NCBI GenBank assembly: GCA_934636425.1
Contig: CAKUAV010000138.1
Coordinates: 1-8,122 of the forward strand
Length of the DNA: 8,122 bases
Direction: 5' to 3'
From: an uncultured Clostridia bacterium
GTDB lineage: Bacteria; Bacillota; Clostridia; Christensenellales; Aristaeellaceae
Part shown: positions 1 through 6,530 of the stretch, piece by piece
How the letters are laid out: each line of letters opens with the position of its first letter
Numbering within the stretch: the first letter of the stretch is position 1
Position numbers and translations under genes: made by a program
Notes under the pieces: generated by a model
Databases searched by the model: none
What the model was told of the DNA's origin: nothing
The model's input: only the letters and a program-made list of their open reading frames with translations

Positions 1-624
1 ATAGAGCGCCATCACCGCGATGATCGGCTTGGAGAGCGGCAATATGATCTTCAAAAACATACAGGCGTCGCTCGCGCCGTCGATGCGCGCCGCCTCGTGC
101 ATCTCCCAGGGAATGGTGTTGGCAAAAAACGTCCGGCTGACGATGATATTATAGGCGGAAACCAGACCGCCGATCAGCATATACAGCCGCGTATTGAGCA
201 GCCCAAGCGATTTGACGTTCAAATAGCTCGGAATCAGCACGCCCCCGAAATACATTGTGATGATAAACAGCGTCATGAGCACATTGCGCCCGACCATATC
301 CCGCCGCGAAAGAGCGTATGCGCAGGGAAGCGTCGCCGCCAGGTTCAGCAGCGTACCAAGCACCGTATAGAAGATCGTGTTGCCATAGCCCGTCCAGATT
401 TCTCCATAGCGCAGCACCCGCGCGTAGCCGCCGACCGTCCAGCCCCTGGGGAACAGTATGACCCGCCCGGTATTGACCAGCTCCGGATCGCTGAAGGAGG
501 CGATCACGACAAACCAGATCGGATAGAGGACAAGCACAAAGATGAGAACCAGCAGCGCGCTGTTGATCAACACAAAGACCCGATCCCCGCCGCTCAATTT
601 GATCCTGTTGACCTGAGTTTTCAT
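1..624 (-). CDS. LplC/YtcP-family sugar ABC transporter permease (3' end outside window)
   Basis: Inner-membrane subunit of a carbohydrate importer of the binding-protein-dependent type, pairing with the permease just upstream. I translated it by hand: 208 residues are visible, starting MKTQVNRIKLSGGDRV, with no stop before the left edge. Hydrophobic stretches lie near residues 16-42, 82-104, 114-132 and 147-165. The cytoplasmic EAA loop, which docks on the ATPase, is at 177-200 (EAARIDGASDA, then ILPLSKP) and is canonical. Other family marks are MYFGGVLIP (124-132) and RTFFANTIP (164-172). Family members are usually about 290-300 residues, so roughly the last third is missing. The start ATG (622-624) follows a perfect AAGGAGG that overlaps the stop of the upstream gene, so the two are surely co-translated. 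Relatives in Bacillus (LplC, YtcP) import pectin-derived oligosaccharides, but the substrate here cannot be read from sequence. Confidence 0.93.
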   Translation of the reverse strand, partial: MKTQVNRIKLSGGDRVFVLINSALLVLIFVLVLYPIWFVVIASFSDPELVNTGRVILFPRGWTVGGYARVLRYGEIWTGYGNTIFYTVLGTLLNLAATLPCAYALSRRDMVGRNVLMTLFIITMYFGGVLIPSYLNVKSLGLLNTRLYMLIGGLVSAYNIIVSRTFFANTIPWEMHEAARIDGASDACMFLKIILPLSKPIIAVMALY

Positions 625-632
625 CTGAGCTT

Positions 633-640
633 CCTCCTTA
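633..640 (-). promoter_or_regulatory. Shine-Dalgarno of the LplC-like gene embedded in the upstream stop codon
   Basis: On the minus strand the TAA stop of the LplB-like gene reads straight into AAGGAGG, a perfect match to the anti-Shine-Dalgarno sequence, nine bases (AAGCTCAG plus its flank) before the ATG at 624. Sharing of stop codon and ribosome binding site points to translational coupling and roughly equal production of the two permease subunits. Confidence 0.8.
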
Positions 641-1588
641 CCACAGGCTCGTTTCCGTCAGCCGGCTCGCCAGGAAATTCACCGAAATCAATATAACGCA
701 GTTGACCAGCGAGTTGAGCAGATTGGTCGCCGTTGAAAACGAGAAATCGCTGCTTTCGAGTCCTATTTTGTAAACGTATGTCGATATGATCTCCGAGCCC
801 GTCAGATTCGTGCTGTTTTGCAGCAGATAGACCTTCTCATAGCCGACGCTCAACAGCGAGCCGCAGCGCAGGATCAGCATGACCAGGATTGTGGGCGTCA
901 GCATTGGCAGATTGACGTATCGGATGCGCTGCATACGGCTCGCGCCGTCAATCTGCGAGGCCTCAATCAGCGCCTTATCCACGCCCGACAGCGCCGCAAA
1001 ATAGATAATCGCGCCCCAGCCCGCCTCCTGCCATATTCCGCTGATCACATAGATCCATTTGAACAGTCTGGCATCCTGCATGAAATACACCGCCTGACCG
1101 CCCAGCCGCTCGATCAGGTTGTTGATGATCCCCGATGACGGCGAAAGGAAAATCTGTATCATGCCGCACACCACCACCGTGGATATGAAGTGAGGTGCGT
1201 ATGACACCGTCTGAAACAGCCGCTTGGGCGCCTCGCGCTGCACCTCGTTGACCATAAGCGCCAGTATGATCGGCACTGGAAAGCCGATGAGCAGCGACAG
1301 CCCGGACAGCGTGAGCGTGTTCCTGAGAATGATCGGAAACCAGTAGGACTCCAGCAGCCGCCGGAAATTGCTCAGCCCCACCCATTTGCTGCCCAGAATC
1401 CCCAGCTTGAACTTATAATTTTTGAACGCAATGATGATGCCGTACATCGGCTTATAGACAAACAGCAGGATATATGCCAGCGCCGGCAGCGCCATCAGGT
1501 ACAGCTGCCAGTGCTCCAGCATCTTCCGCGCCAGCCGCCTGCCCCGCGCCGCCCGGTTGATTCGTCCGATTTCTTTTCCGCTTGTCAT
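638..1588 (-). CDS. LplB-family sugar ABC transporter permease
   Basis: First permease subunit of a carbohydrate importer, 316 residues, complete and of normal length. A basic cytoplasmic N-terminus (residues 1-28) is followed by hydrophobic segments near 29-50, 88-113, 131-149, 177-200, 229-250 and 289-309. The EAA loop that contacts the ATPase is at 209-230 (EASQIDGASRMQ, ending VNLPML). The segments ALPALAYILLFVYKPMYG (33-50) and SYAPHFIS (129-136) are typical of LplB/YteP relatives. The ATG at 1586-1588 has AAGGAG eight bases upstream. It is the first gene after a promoter region and a structured leader, and is followed 13 bases later by the LplC-like permease. No ATPase gene is adjacent; known relatives in Bacillus use a shared ATPase (MsmX), and the same is likely here. 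The binding protein is expected beyond the left edge. Substrate unknown; oligosaccharide is the best guess. Confidence 0.93.
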   Translation of the reverse strand: MTSGKEIGRINRAARGRRLARKMLEHWQLYLMALPALAYILLFVYKPMYGIIIAFKNYKFKLGILGSKWVGLSNFRRLLESYWFPIILRNTLTLSGLSLLIGFPVPIILALMVNEVQREAPKRLFQTVSYAPHFISTVVVCGMIQIFLSPSSGIINNLIERLGGQAVYFMQDARLFKWIYVISGIWQEAGWGAIIYFAALSGVDKALIEASQIDGASRMQRIRYVNLPMLTPTILVMLILRCGSLLSVGYEKVYLLQNSTNLTGSEIISTYVYKIGLESSDFSFSTATNLLNSLVNCVILISVNFLASRLTETSLW

Positions 1589-1626
1589 ATCCGCTTCTCC
1601 TTCACGCGTTATTCATTCGCCCTCTG

Positions 1627-1676
1627 TGCGCCCCATGCGCATCTCTCTTCAGATGCCGCCGTTTCGCAAACGAAAC
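1627..1676 (-). promoter_or_regulatory. Structured leader of the sugar permease operon (palindrome plus two overlapping hairpins)
   Basis: Between the likely transcription start (about 1709) and the LplB-like ATG lie three inverted repeats. The first, 1661-1676, is a perfect 16-base palindrome, GTTTCG-4 bases-CGAAAC. The second, 1639-1656, is GCATCT-6 bases-AGATGC. The third, 1627-1641, is TGCGC-5 bases-GCGCA, and shares three bases with the second so the two cannot form together. The first could be a repressor operator on DNA or an RNA stem; the others look more like RNA structure. None is followed by a T tract, so none is a plain terminator. Repeats are seen directly; regulatory function is inference. 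Confidence 0.4.
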
Positions 1677-1715
1677 TGCCTTTTAACGAACGGTTTCATT
1701 TTCTTTTATGCTAAA

Positions 1716-1743
1716 ATACTACCAAAAAAATTAAGTTTGTCAA
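1716..1743 (-). promoter_or_regulatory. Likely promoter of the sugar permease operon
   Basis: A consensus -35 box TTGACA lies at 1738-1743 (read on the minus strand). Candidate -10 boxes are TAGTAT at 1716-1721 (16-base spacing) or the weaker-spaced TATTTT at 1713-1718 (19 bases). Immediately upstream, 1744-1775 is a run of A and T tracts resembling an UP element, in sharp contrast to the GC-rich surroundings. The implied start is near 1709, giving a leader of about 120 bases. The -35 is convincing; the exact -10 is uncertain. Confidence 0.6.
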
Positions 1744-1783
1744 CTGGTTTTAGAAAATAAAATTATTTTTATTTCAGGGGCTA

Positions 1784-1816
1784 AAAAAAGACCGGCGACG
1801 CTGCCTGCATCGCCGG
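1784..1816 (-). terminator. Rho-independent terminator after the Ddl-like gene
   Basis: On the minus strand a 7-base-pair GC stem CCGGCGA / TCGCCGG (1810-1816 and 1792-1798) with an 11-base loop is followed by TC and seven T. It begins 11 bases after the TAA of the ddl-like gene and closes the hydrolase-MurF-Ddl unit, separating it from the sugar permease promoter about 45 bases further on. Confidence 0.88.
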
Positions 1817-1827
1817 AAAAAAGATAT

Positions 1828-3021
1828 TTACCGCCCGGTCTTGGCGGCCTTCGCGCCGCTGCGCACCGCCGCGAGTATGTTGGAATCGTAGGAGAACACG
1901 CTCTTGTTGCGGTCGGCCCACGCCTTGAAGGCGCTGTCCACCATCGCGTCGATCAGCTGCTGGAAGCTCACGCCCACCGGCTCCCACAGATAGAACGCCA
2001 GCGAGCCGGGAATGATGTTGATCTCGCCCAGATAGACGCGATCCTCGTCCTTGTCGATGATGTAGTCGATGCGCGTCACGCCCTTGCAGTCCAGCGCGCG
2101 GAACACGTCCTCCGTGGTCTTGCGGATGAACGCCAGCTTCTCCTCGCCCACCGGCGCGGGAATCTTGCGCTTGAGCGCGCTCATGCCCTTGCCCGAATTG
2201 CCGCGCAGATACTTCTCGTAAAAGTCGAGCAGCTCCTTGTCGTCCCAGCGCACGGGCATCTCGGTTTCGGACACGCGCACATCCTCGGCATAGCCCATCG
2301 CCGAGCAGTTGACCTCCTCGATGGCTGTGACCGCCTTTTCGATCAGCACGCGCCGGTCATAGGAAAACGCCACCTCGAGCGCATGGACAAGGCCGTCGCG
2401 GTCGTTCGCGCGGCTGATGCCGATCGACGAGCCCAGATTGGCGGGCTTTACGAACATCGGATAGGAAAGCGCCTGCTCGCAGCGCGCGATCACGGCGTCT
2501 CTGTCCCGCTCCCACTGGCCGCGCTCCGCCCATGTGTCGGGCAGCACAGGGAAGCCGCAGCCGCGGAAGAGCTGCTTCATGGCGATTTTGTCCATGCCCA
2601 CGGCGCAGCCCAGCGTGCCGGACGAGGCGAAGGGCACGTTCATCAGTTCCAGCATGCCCTGCAGCGTGCCGTCCTCGCCGTTCAGGCCGTGCATCACCGG
2701 CAGCACCACGTCGATCGTCTTTTCGACCACGCGCCCGCCGCCGAAGAGCTTCTTCTTCTCGGTGGGATAGTCGATCAAGAGCAGCTTGCCCTTTTCGGCC
2801 ACGGGCAGAACGTGCGTCACCTGCTCGGGATCAAAGCTCAGATAGAAGGTCATGTCGTTCAGCTTTTCGCCGATATACCAGTCGCCCTCGCGGGAAATAT
2901 ACACGCGCGTCACGTCATAGCGCGCCGGATCGGCCGCCATGGCCGCCTGCAGTCCGGAGATGATCGATACGTCGTGCTCGCAGGTTCTGCTGCCGAACAC
3001 GACCGCGAGATTTGTCTTCAT
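1828..3021 (-). CDS. ddl: D-alanine--D-alanine ligase family protein
   Basis: ATP-grasp enzyme expected to join two D-alanines (or D-Ala with another D-amino or hydroxy acid) for peptidoglycan, in the cytoplasm. It is 397 residues, longer than the roughly 310-370 usual for Ddl. Visible motifs: EHDVSIISG (15-23, Glu15 for the first D-Ala), HGLNGEDGTLQGMLE (111-125), ATP-binding Lys192 in VKPANLGSSIGIS (191-203), omega-loop Lys270-Tyr271 (EKY), Arg317 in TRIDY, and metal ligands Glu333 and Asn335. The Lys-Tyr pair favours D-Ala over D-lactate as product partner. The C-terminal pocket is unusual: EINIIPGSLAFYLWEP (333-348) replaces the usual EANTxPGMTxxS, is about four residues shorter, and lacks the serine that holds the second substrate's carboxylate. 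The start ATG has GGAGG ten bases upstream and lies 18 bases after the MurF-like stop, so it is third in an operon. Family assignment is firm; exact product is not. Confidence 0.9.
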   Translation of the reverse strand: MKTNLAVVFGSRTCEHDVSIISGLQAAMAADPARYDVTRVYISREGDWYIGEKLNDMTFYLSFDPEQVTHVLPVAEKGKLLLIDYPTEKKKLFGGGRVVEKTIDVVLPVMHGLNGEDGTLQGMLELMNVPFASSGTLGCAVGMDKIAMKQLFRGCGFPVLPDTWAERGQWERDRDAVIARCEQALSYPMFVKPANLGSSIGISRANDRDGLVHALEVAFSYDRRVLIEKAVTAIEEVNCSAMGYAEDVRVSETEMPVRWDDKELLDFYEKYLRGNSGKGMSALKRKIPAPVGEEKLAFIRKTTEDVFRALDCKGVTRIDYIIDKDEDRVYLGEINIIPGSLAFYLWEPVGVSFQQLIDAMVDSAFKAWADRNKSVFSYDSNILAAVRSGAKAAKTGR

Positions 3022-3039
3022 AGGTCACATTCCTCCGCG

Positions 3040-4638
3040 TTACTTTTCATTGTAATTGTCGGGCAGGTCGTTCTCGAACAGCACCACGTCGTTCGCCCGT
3101 CCGATCCGCCCCAGCACCGCCGTGGCCTCGTCCAGGCTGGCGGTCACATGAATGAACTCGTCGGCCATGCCGCCCGCGCGCAGTCCCTCCACGATGGGCT
3201 GCGTGTGCTTTTTGCCCACGAGGATCGCCACGTCGCACTTGCCGGCCATCTGCGCGCCGAAGCGGCGGTTGAGCTCCGCTTCCTTTTCGCCCTGCTCCAC
3301 CATACCGGGCGTGACCACGACGCGCCTGCGTCCCTCGAAGGCCGAGAGCACATCCAGCGCCGCGCGCGCGCCCACCGGATTGGAGTTGAACGCATCGTCT
3401 ATTATGGTCATGCTGTTCGCGCCGGGGAGCAGCTGGAGCCGATGCTCGACCGGCTCGATCTTTGCGACGCCGCGCGCGATCTCCTCCATCGTCAGCCCGA
3501 GGTACCGCGCGACCATGCAGGCCAGTGTTATGTTTGCGATGCTGTGGCGGCCCAGCAGCTTCGTGCGGCACTCGATTTTCTCGCCCGTGCGCTTGTCGCT
3601 GAGCGTAAAGGAGCTGCCCTCCGCGCCCACGGAAATGTCCTCCGCCTTCATGTCAAGACCCATGCCCTGCGTGCCGGTGAGGAATTTTTCGCACGCCGCG
3701 CGCTCATACAGCCTGTCGACCCACGCGCCGTCCGCCGCGAAGAACGCCGCGCCGTTTTCCGGCAGACCCTCGACCAGCTCGAATTTTGTGCTGGCCACGG
3801 TCTCTATGTCGCCGAACGTCTCCAGATGCTGCTCGCCCACCGACGTGATCAGGCCCAGCCGCGGATGCACCAGCTCCACAAGCTCCCTGATGTCGCCCAC
3901 ATGGCGCGCGCCCATCTCGGCGAGGAATATCTGATGGTGCTTCTCCAGCTGCTCGCGTATGACGCGGGTCAGTCCCATGGGCGTGTTGAAGCTCGACGGC
4001 GTGGCCAGCACGTCGAACTTTTCGGACAGGATCGTCGCGAGTATGAACTTGGTGCTGGTCTTGCCATAGCTGCCGGTGATGCCGATCTTGATCAGATCGG
4101 GGCGATCGTCCAGCCTGCGCTTCGCGTCCTGAAGATAGTGGTCGGAAATTTTCTTTTCGATCGGCTTCATGCACGCGCCCGCCGCCAGCGGCAGATACGG
4201 CGCCGTCACAAACACGATAAAGCCCGGCAGCCTGAAGAGCAGCGCCGTCAGAAGCGCCGCGGCCAGCGCGATCACAATGAGCGCGGCATAGAGCCGCTTC
4301 ATGCGCGGCGTATAGGTCATGGGCTTCTTTTCCGGCTGAACGTGCAGCGCGTGATCGAGCAGCACGGCAAACAGCCCGAAGCCGATCAGCGCGATCACGC
4401 CCGCCGCCGTTTTGCTGGCCGGCGCGCTCAGGAACACGCGCAATAGCAGCCACAGCGCATAATAGGCGGCCGTCGCGCCCACGCCGATGGTCAGCGCGCC
4501 GCTCTGGCGGTTGTGGTTCTTCTTCATCCAGCGCACATAGCCGTCCAGCTGATAACTCTCCAGCTGGAGCATATGCAGATAATACCGCGAAACCAGCGCG
4601 GTCAGAAGCGCGCTCAGAACGGCAATGACAATCTCCAT
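3040..4638 (-). CDS. murF: Membrane-anchored MurF-like Mur ligase
   Basis: Likely ATP-dependent amide ligase adding D-Ala-D-Ala to a UDP-MurNAc-tripeptide, in the last cytoplasmic step of precursor synthesis. 532 residues, against about 450 for ordinary MurF. The normal N-terminal UDP-binding domain is absent; instead residues 1-160 hold about five hydrophobic segments (near 1-20, 48-71, 77-98, 115-135, 137-157). The Mur ligase core follows: P-loop GITGSYGKTSTK (186-197), SFNTPMGL (217-224), EMGARHVGDI (241-250), SVGEQHLETFG (266-276), Lys285 (position of the carbamylated lysine), HSIAN (365-369) and DDAFNSNP (414-421). The C-terminus ends in ENDLPDNY where MurF has a KGSR motif. GGAGG sits six bases before the ATG, 12 bases after the hydrolase stop. 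MurT is unlikely: no four-cysteine zinc ribbon and no GatD next door. Mur ligase fold is certain; the MurF reaction is inferred from the motifs and the adjacent ddl. Confidence 0.87.
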   Translation of the reverse strand: MEIVIAVLSALLTALVSRYYLHMLQLESYQLDGYVRWMKKNHNRQSGALTIGVGATAAYYALWLLLRVFLSAPASKTAAGVIALIGFGLFAVLLDHALHVQPEKKPMTYTPRMKRLYAALIVIALAAALLTALLFRLPGFIVFVTAPYLPLAAGACMKPIEKKISDHYLQDAKRRLDDRPDLIKIGITGSYGKTSTKFILATILSEKFDVLATPSSFNTPMGLTRVIREQLEKHHQIFLAEMGARHVGDIRELVELVHPRLGLITSVGEQHLETFGDIETVASTKFELVEGLPENGAAFFAADGAWVDRLYERAACEKFLTGTQGMGLDMKAEDISVGAEGSSFTLSDKRTGEKIECRTKLLGRHSIANITLACMVARYLGLTMEEIARGVAKIEPVEHRLQLLPGANSMTIIDDAFNSNPVGARAALDVLSAFEGRRRVVVTPGMVEQGEKEAELNRRFGAQMAGKCDVAILVGKKHTQPIVEGLRAGGMADEFIHVTASLDEATAVLGRIGRANDVVLFENDLPDNYNEK

Positions 4639-4650
4639 CTCTCTCCTCCG

Positions 4651-5427
4651 TTATTTCAAAAAGCTCTCGGCAATCAGGCGGAACTCGCCGTATTTGTCCA
4701 GATAGGCGAAATGGCCGCAGTCCTTCAGCACGACCAGACCCGCGTCGGGGATCTCCTTTTCCATCTTCTGCCCCATCCACAGCGGCGTGGCCGTGTCGTT
4801 CTCGCCCCATATCAGCAGCGTGGGCGCCTTGACGCGCGCAAGGCAGGGCGTCAGATCCTGCCCAAGCACGCGGTTGAACGTCTGGCGCATGAACGGCGTC
4901 AGCGCGCGGTAGTCCGCCGAGCCGAAGCGCTGCACCAGCGCCTCGCGCCACAGATCGACCCGCGCCGCCCCGAAAAGCCTGCTCATGAACGGCCGGTTGA
5001 TGAAAGAGCGCAGCGCCCTGTATACGCGCGTCTTAAACGGCGTTTTGCCCGATTTGCGGCTGGGAAGCCCCGCCGCGCCGGTCAGAAGCAGCTTTCCCAC
5101 ATACTCGGGATGCTCGGCGGCGAGCAGTATCGCCACGCGCGCGCCGAACGAGTGCGCCACAATATCCGCGCCCCGAATGCCCGCCTCGTCCATGAACGAT
5201 CGGATATACTCCATATATTCGGTCACTGACCAGGGGCAGTCGGGCTGATCGCTGCGGCCATGCCCGGGAAAGTCGACGACATAGACGCGCCGCGTCGTCT
5301 CGAAATCGCGCGTCACGGGCAGGAAGCTCTCGCATCGTCCGCCCCAGCCGTGCAGCAAAAGCAGAGGCCGCCCGGCTTCACCGTGCTCCTCATAATACAT
5401 TTTGACTCCGCGCGTTTCAAAGATCAT
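4651..5427 (-). CDS. Alpha/beta-fold hydrolase
   Basis: Small cytoplasmic alpha/beta hydrolase, 258 residues, usual length for the family, with no signal peptide. The HGWGG oxyanion loop is at 26-30; the nucleophile elbow is AHSFG with Ser93 (first glycine of GxSxG replaced by alanine, which is common); the acid is Asp211 in WGENDTATP, and the base His239 in DCGHF. A helical cap spans roughly 120-190, rich in Arg and Lys. Substrate unknown; such proteins include esterases, C-C bond hydrolases and peptidases. The reading frame is open up to 5595, but I chose ATG 5427 because protein similarity starts there, GAGGAGG lies 12 bases upstream, and a possible -10 box (5458-5463) falls inside the extension; ATG 5448 is an alternative. 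It leads the hydrolase-MurF-Ddl unit, with only 12 bases before the MurF-like gene. A wall-related role is suggested by position only. Confidence 0.85.
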   Translation of the reverse strand: MIFETRGVKMYYEEHGEAGRPLLLLHGWGGRCESFLPVTRDFETTRRVYVVDFPGHGRSDQPDCPWSVTEYMEYIRSFMDEAGIRGADIVAHSFGARVAILLAAEHPEYVGKLLLTGAAGLPSRKSGKTPFKTRVYRALRSFINRPFMSRLFGAARVDLWREALVQRFGSADYRALTPFMRQTFNRVLGQDLTPCLARVKAPTLLIWGENDTATPLWMGQKMEKEIPDAGLVVLKDCGHFAYLDKYGEFRLIAESFLK

Positions 5428-5457
5428 ATCAAGCCGCAGCCTCCTCATTTTCTTTCT

Positions 5458-5463
5458 ATTGTA
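5458..5463 (-). promoter_or_regulatory. Possible -10 box for the hydrolase-MurF-Ddl operon
   Basis: TACAAT on the minus strand matches the -10 consensus at five of six bases and lies about 30 bases before the hydrolase ATG, in the gap after the dapF terminator. No good -35 is seen at 17-18 bases (TTTCAT or CTTTCA are poor). A start near 5450 would give a leader of about 23 bases carrying the GAGGAGG site. Supported mainly by position; weak on its own. Confidence 0.35.
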
Positions 5464-5603
5464 AACCATCTGTGTGAAAAATGAAAGAGACAATTCGCGC
5501 CGCGCGTCAAAAAAGTAACGCCAAAGCGCCTCTCTATGCGAAAATCCCCGCATCGCGCGGCCGTTTCGCCGCCCATGCCGCCGATTTGCCCACATCCATC
5601 CTG

Positions 5604-5641
5604 AAAAACCGCCGGCTTCCTCCCGACGCTCTCGCGGCGGT
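5604..5641 (-). terminator. Probable Rho-independent terminator after dapF
   Basis: On the minus strand ACCGCCG (5635-5641) pairs perfectly with CGGCGGT (5608-5614) across a 20-base loop, followed by four further T (5604-5607). It starts 30 bases after the dapF stop. The long loop makes it less certain than the terminator at 1784-1816, but the stem and T run are in the right order for this strand only. The rest of 5428-5603 holds no gene I can support. Confidence 0.55.
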
Positions 5642-5670
5642 GCAGATGAAAGCGTCGTCCGCGCTGTCCG

Positions 5671-6468
5671 TCAGAGCGACACTTCGCCCTCAAATACCGG
5701 CGTTGCCGGGCCGGTCATCAGTATGTGGCTGTCCGCCTCGAGCCACTGTAGTGTCAGCGCGCCGCCGGGCAGAACCACCTGCGCCCTTCTCTCGGCCAGC
5801 CCCGCCGACACCGCCGACGCCAGCACGGCGCACGCGCCGCTGCCGCAGGCCATTGTCTCGCCCGAGCCGCGCTCCCACACGCGCACATGAAGCCGCGTCC
5901 GGCTGACGACCTCGGTAAACTCGATGTTGGCGTGCTCCGGGAAGAACGCGTGCCCCTCAAAGGCCGGGCCGAGCGTGTAGAACTCAGCGCCCTTTGCGCT
6001 CTCCTCGAACGTCACGGCGTGCGGATTGCCCATCGACACCGGCCAGAACGTGAGCGTGCGCCCCGCGGCGGTCAGCCTGACCGGCTCGCTCACGACGGGC
6101 GCGCCCATGTCGGCGGTGACGCTTGCCACAGCGCCGCCCCGAACGTCCAGCCAGACGGTCTTGAGCCCCGCGCCGGTCGCAATGCGCATTTCGGTTTTCC
6201 GGCAGATGTTGTGATCATAGAGATAGCGCGCGGCGCAGCGCAGGCCGTTGCCGCAGATCTGCGCCTCGCTGCCGTCGGCGTTGAATATGCGCATGCGCGC
6301 GTCGGCGTTTTCGGCGGGCTCGATGAGTATCAGGCCGTCCGCGCCGACGCCGGTGTGATATTTCGACAGCTTGATCGAGGCGGCCGCCAGATCGCCGGGC
6401 AGCGCCTGCGTAAAGCCATCCGCGTAGATGTAGTCGTTGGACAGCCCCTGCATTTTCGTAAATGTCAT
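5671..6468 (-). CDS. dapF: Diaminopimelate epimerase
   Basis: Converts LL- to meso-diaminopimelate, the cross-linking residue of peptidoglycan and direct precursor of lysine; cytoplasmic and cofactor-free. 265 residues, close to the usual 270-280. The N-terminus MTFTKMQGLSNDYIY matches the family start (Asn11 in the substrate site). GVGADGL is at 40-46; the first catalytic cysteine is Cys72 in ICGNGLRCAARY; GNPHAV is at 147-152; Glu199-Arg200 and the second catalytic cysteine Cys208 sit in ERGSGETMACGSGACA (199-214). Both halves of the pseudo-symmetric fold are complete, so it should be active. The ATG follows GAGG by eight bases. It appears to be transcribed alone, with a promoter at 6556-6585 and terminator at 5604-5641; other lysine pathway genes are not in the window. 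It implies a DAP-type cell wall. Confidence 0.96.
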   Translation of the reverse strand: MTFTKMQGLSNDYIYADGFTQALPGDLAAASIKLSKYHTGVGADGLILIEPAENADARMRIFNADGSEAQICGNGLRCAARYLYDHNICRKTEMRIATGAGLKTVWLDVRGGAVASVTADMGAPVVSEPVRLTAAGRTLTFWPVSMGNPHAVTFEESAKGAEFYTLGPAFEGHAFFPEHANIEFTEVVSRTRLHVRVWERGSGETMACGSGACAVLASAVSAGLAERRAQVVLPGGALTLQWLEADSHILMTGPATPVFEGEVSL

Positions 6469-6499
6469 GGTCTTTTCCTCTTTTCGAGAGATATACTAT

Positions 6500-6530
6500 G
6501 CCGCGCGGCGCGTCTGCGTGCAGGCGCGGC
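6500..6530 (-). promoter_or_regulatory. GC-rich hairpin in the dapF leader
   Basis: Perfect 7-base inverted repeat GCCGCGC / GCGCGGC separated by 17 bases, ending about 30 bases before the dapF start and inside the predicted 80-base leader. No T run follows, so it is not a simple terminator. The leader is far too short for a lysine riboswitch. Function unknown; in GC-rich DNA a 7-base repeat may be chance. Confidence 0.25.

Noticed and set aside
97..696. Plus-strand open frame of 199 codons
   Set aside because: Antisense to the two permease genes; composition (His, Asp, Gln, Arg) is typical of a shadow frame.
2383..4446. Long plus-strand open frame of 687 codons
   Set aside because: It lies exactly antisense to the ddl-like and MurF-like genes, spans their junction, and its translation is low-complexity, rich in His, Arg, Ala and Gln, as expected of the reverse frame of GC-rich genes. 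No domain is recognisable.
1828..4638. VanA-type glycopeptide resistance cluster
   Set aside because: The omega loop carries the Lys-Tyr pair of D-Ala ligases rather than the His of D-Ala-D-lactate ligases, and no VanH, VanX or VanR/S genes are present.
3704..4951. Minus-strand open frame of 415 codons overlapping the MurF-like and hydrolase genes
   Set aside because: It is a second frame across two clearly real genes; translation is Ala/Arg/Gly-rich without recognisable motifs.
5428..5595. 56-residue N-terminal extension of the hydrolase
   Set aside because: Arg-rich with no domain or signal peptide, would begin inside the region just after the dapF terminator, and the strong GAGGAGG site and -10-like box both favour the start at 5427.
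5445..5693. Small minus-strand open frame between dapF and the hydrolase
   Set aside because: It overlaps the end of dapF, contains the probable terminator, has no good ribosome binding site, and resembles no family.
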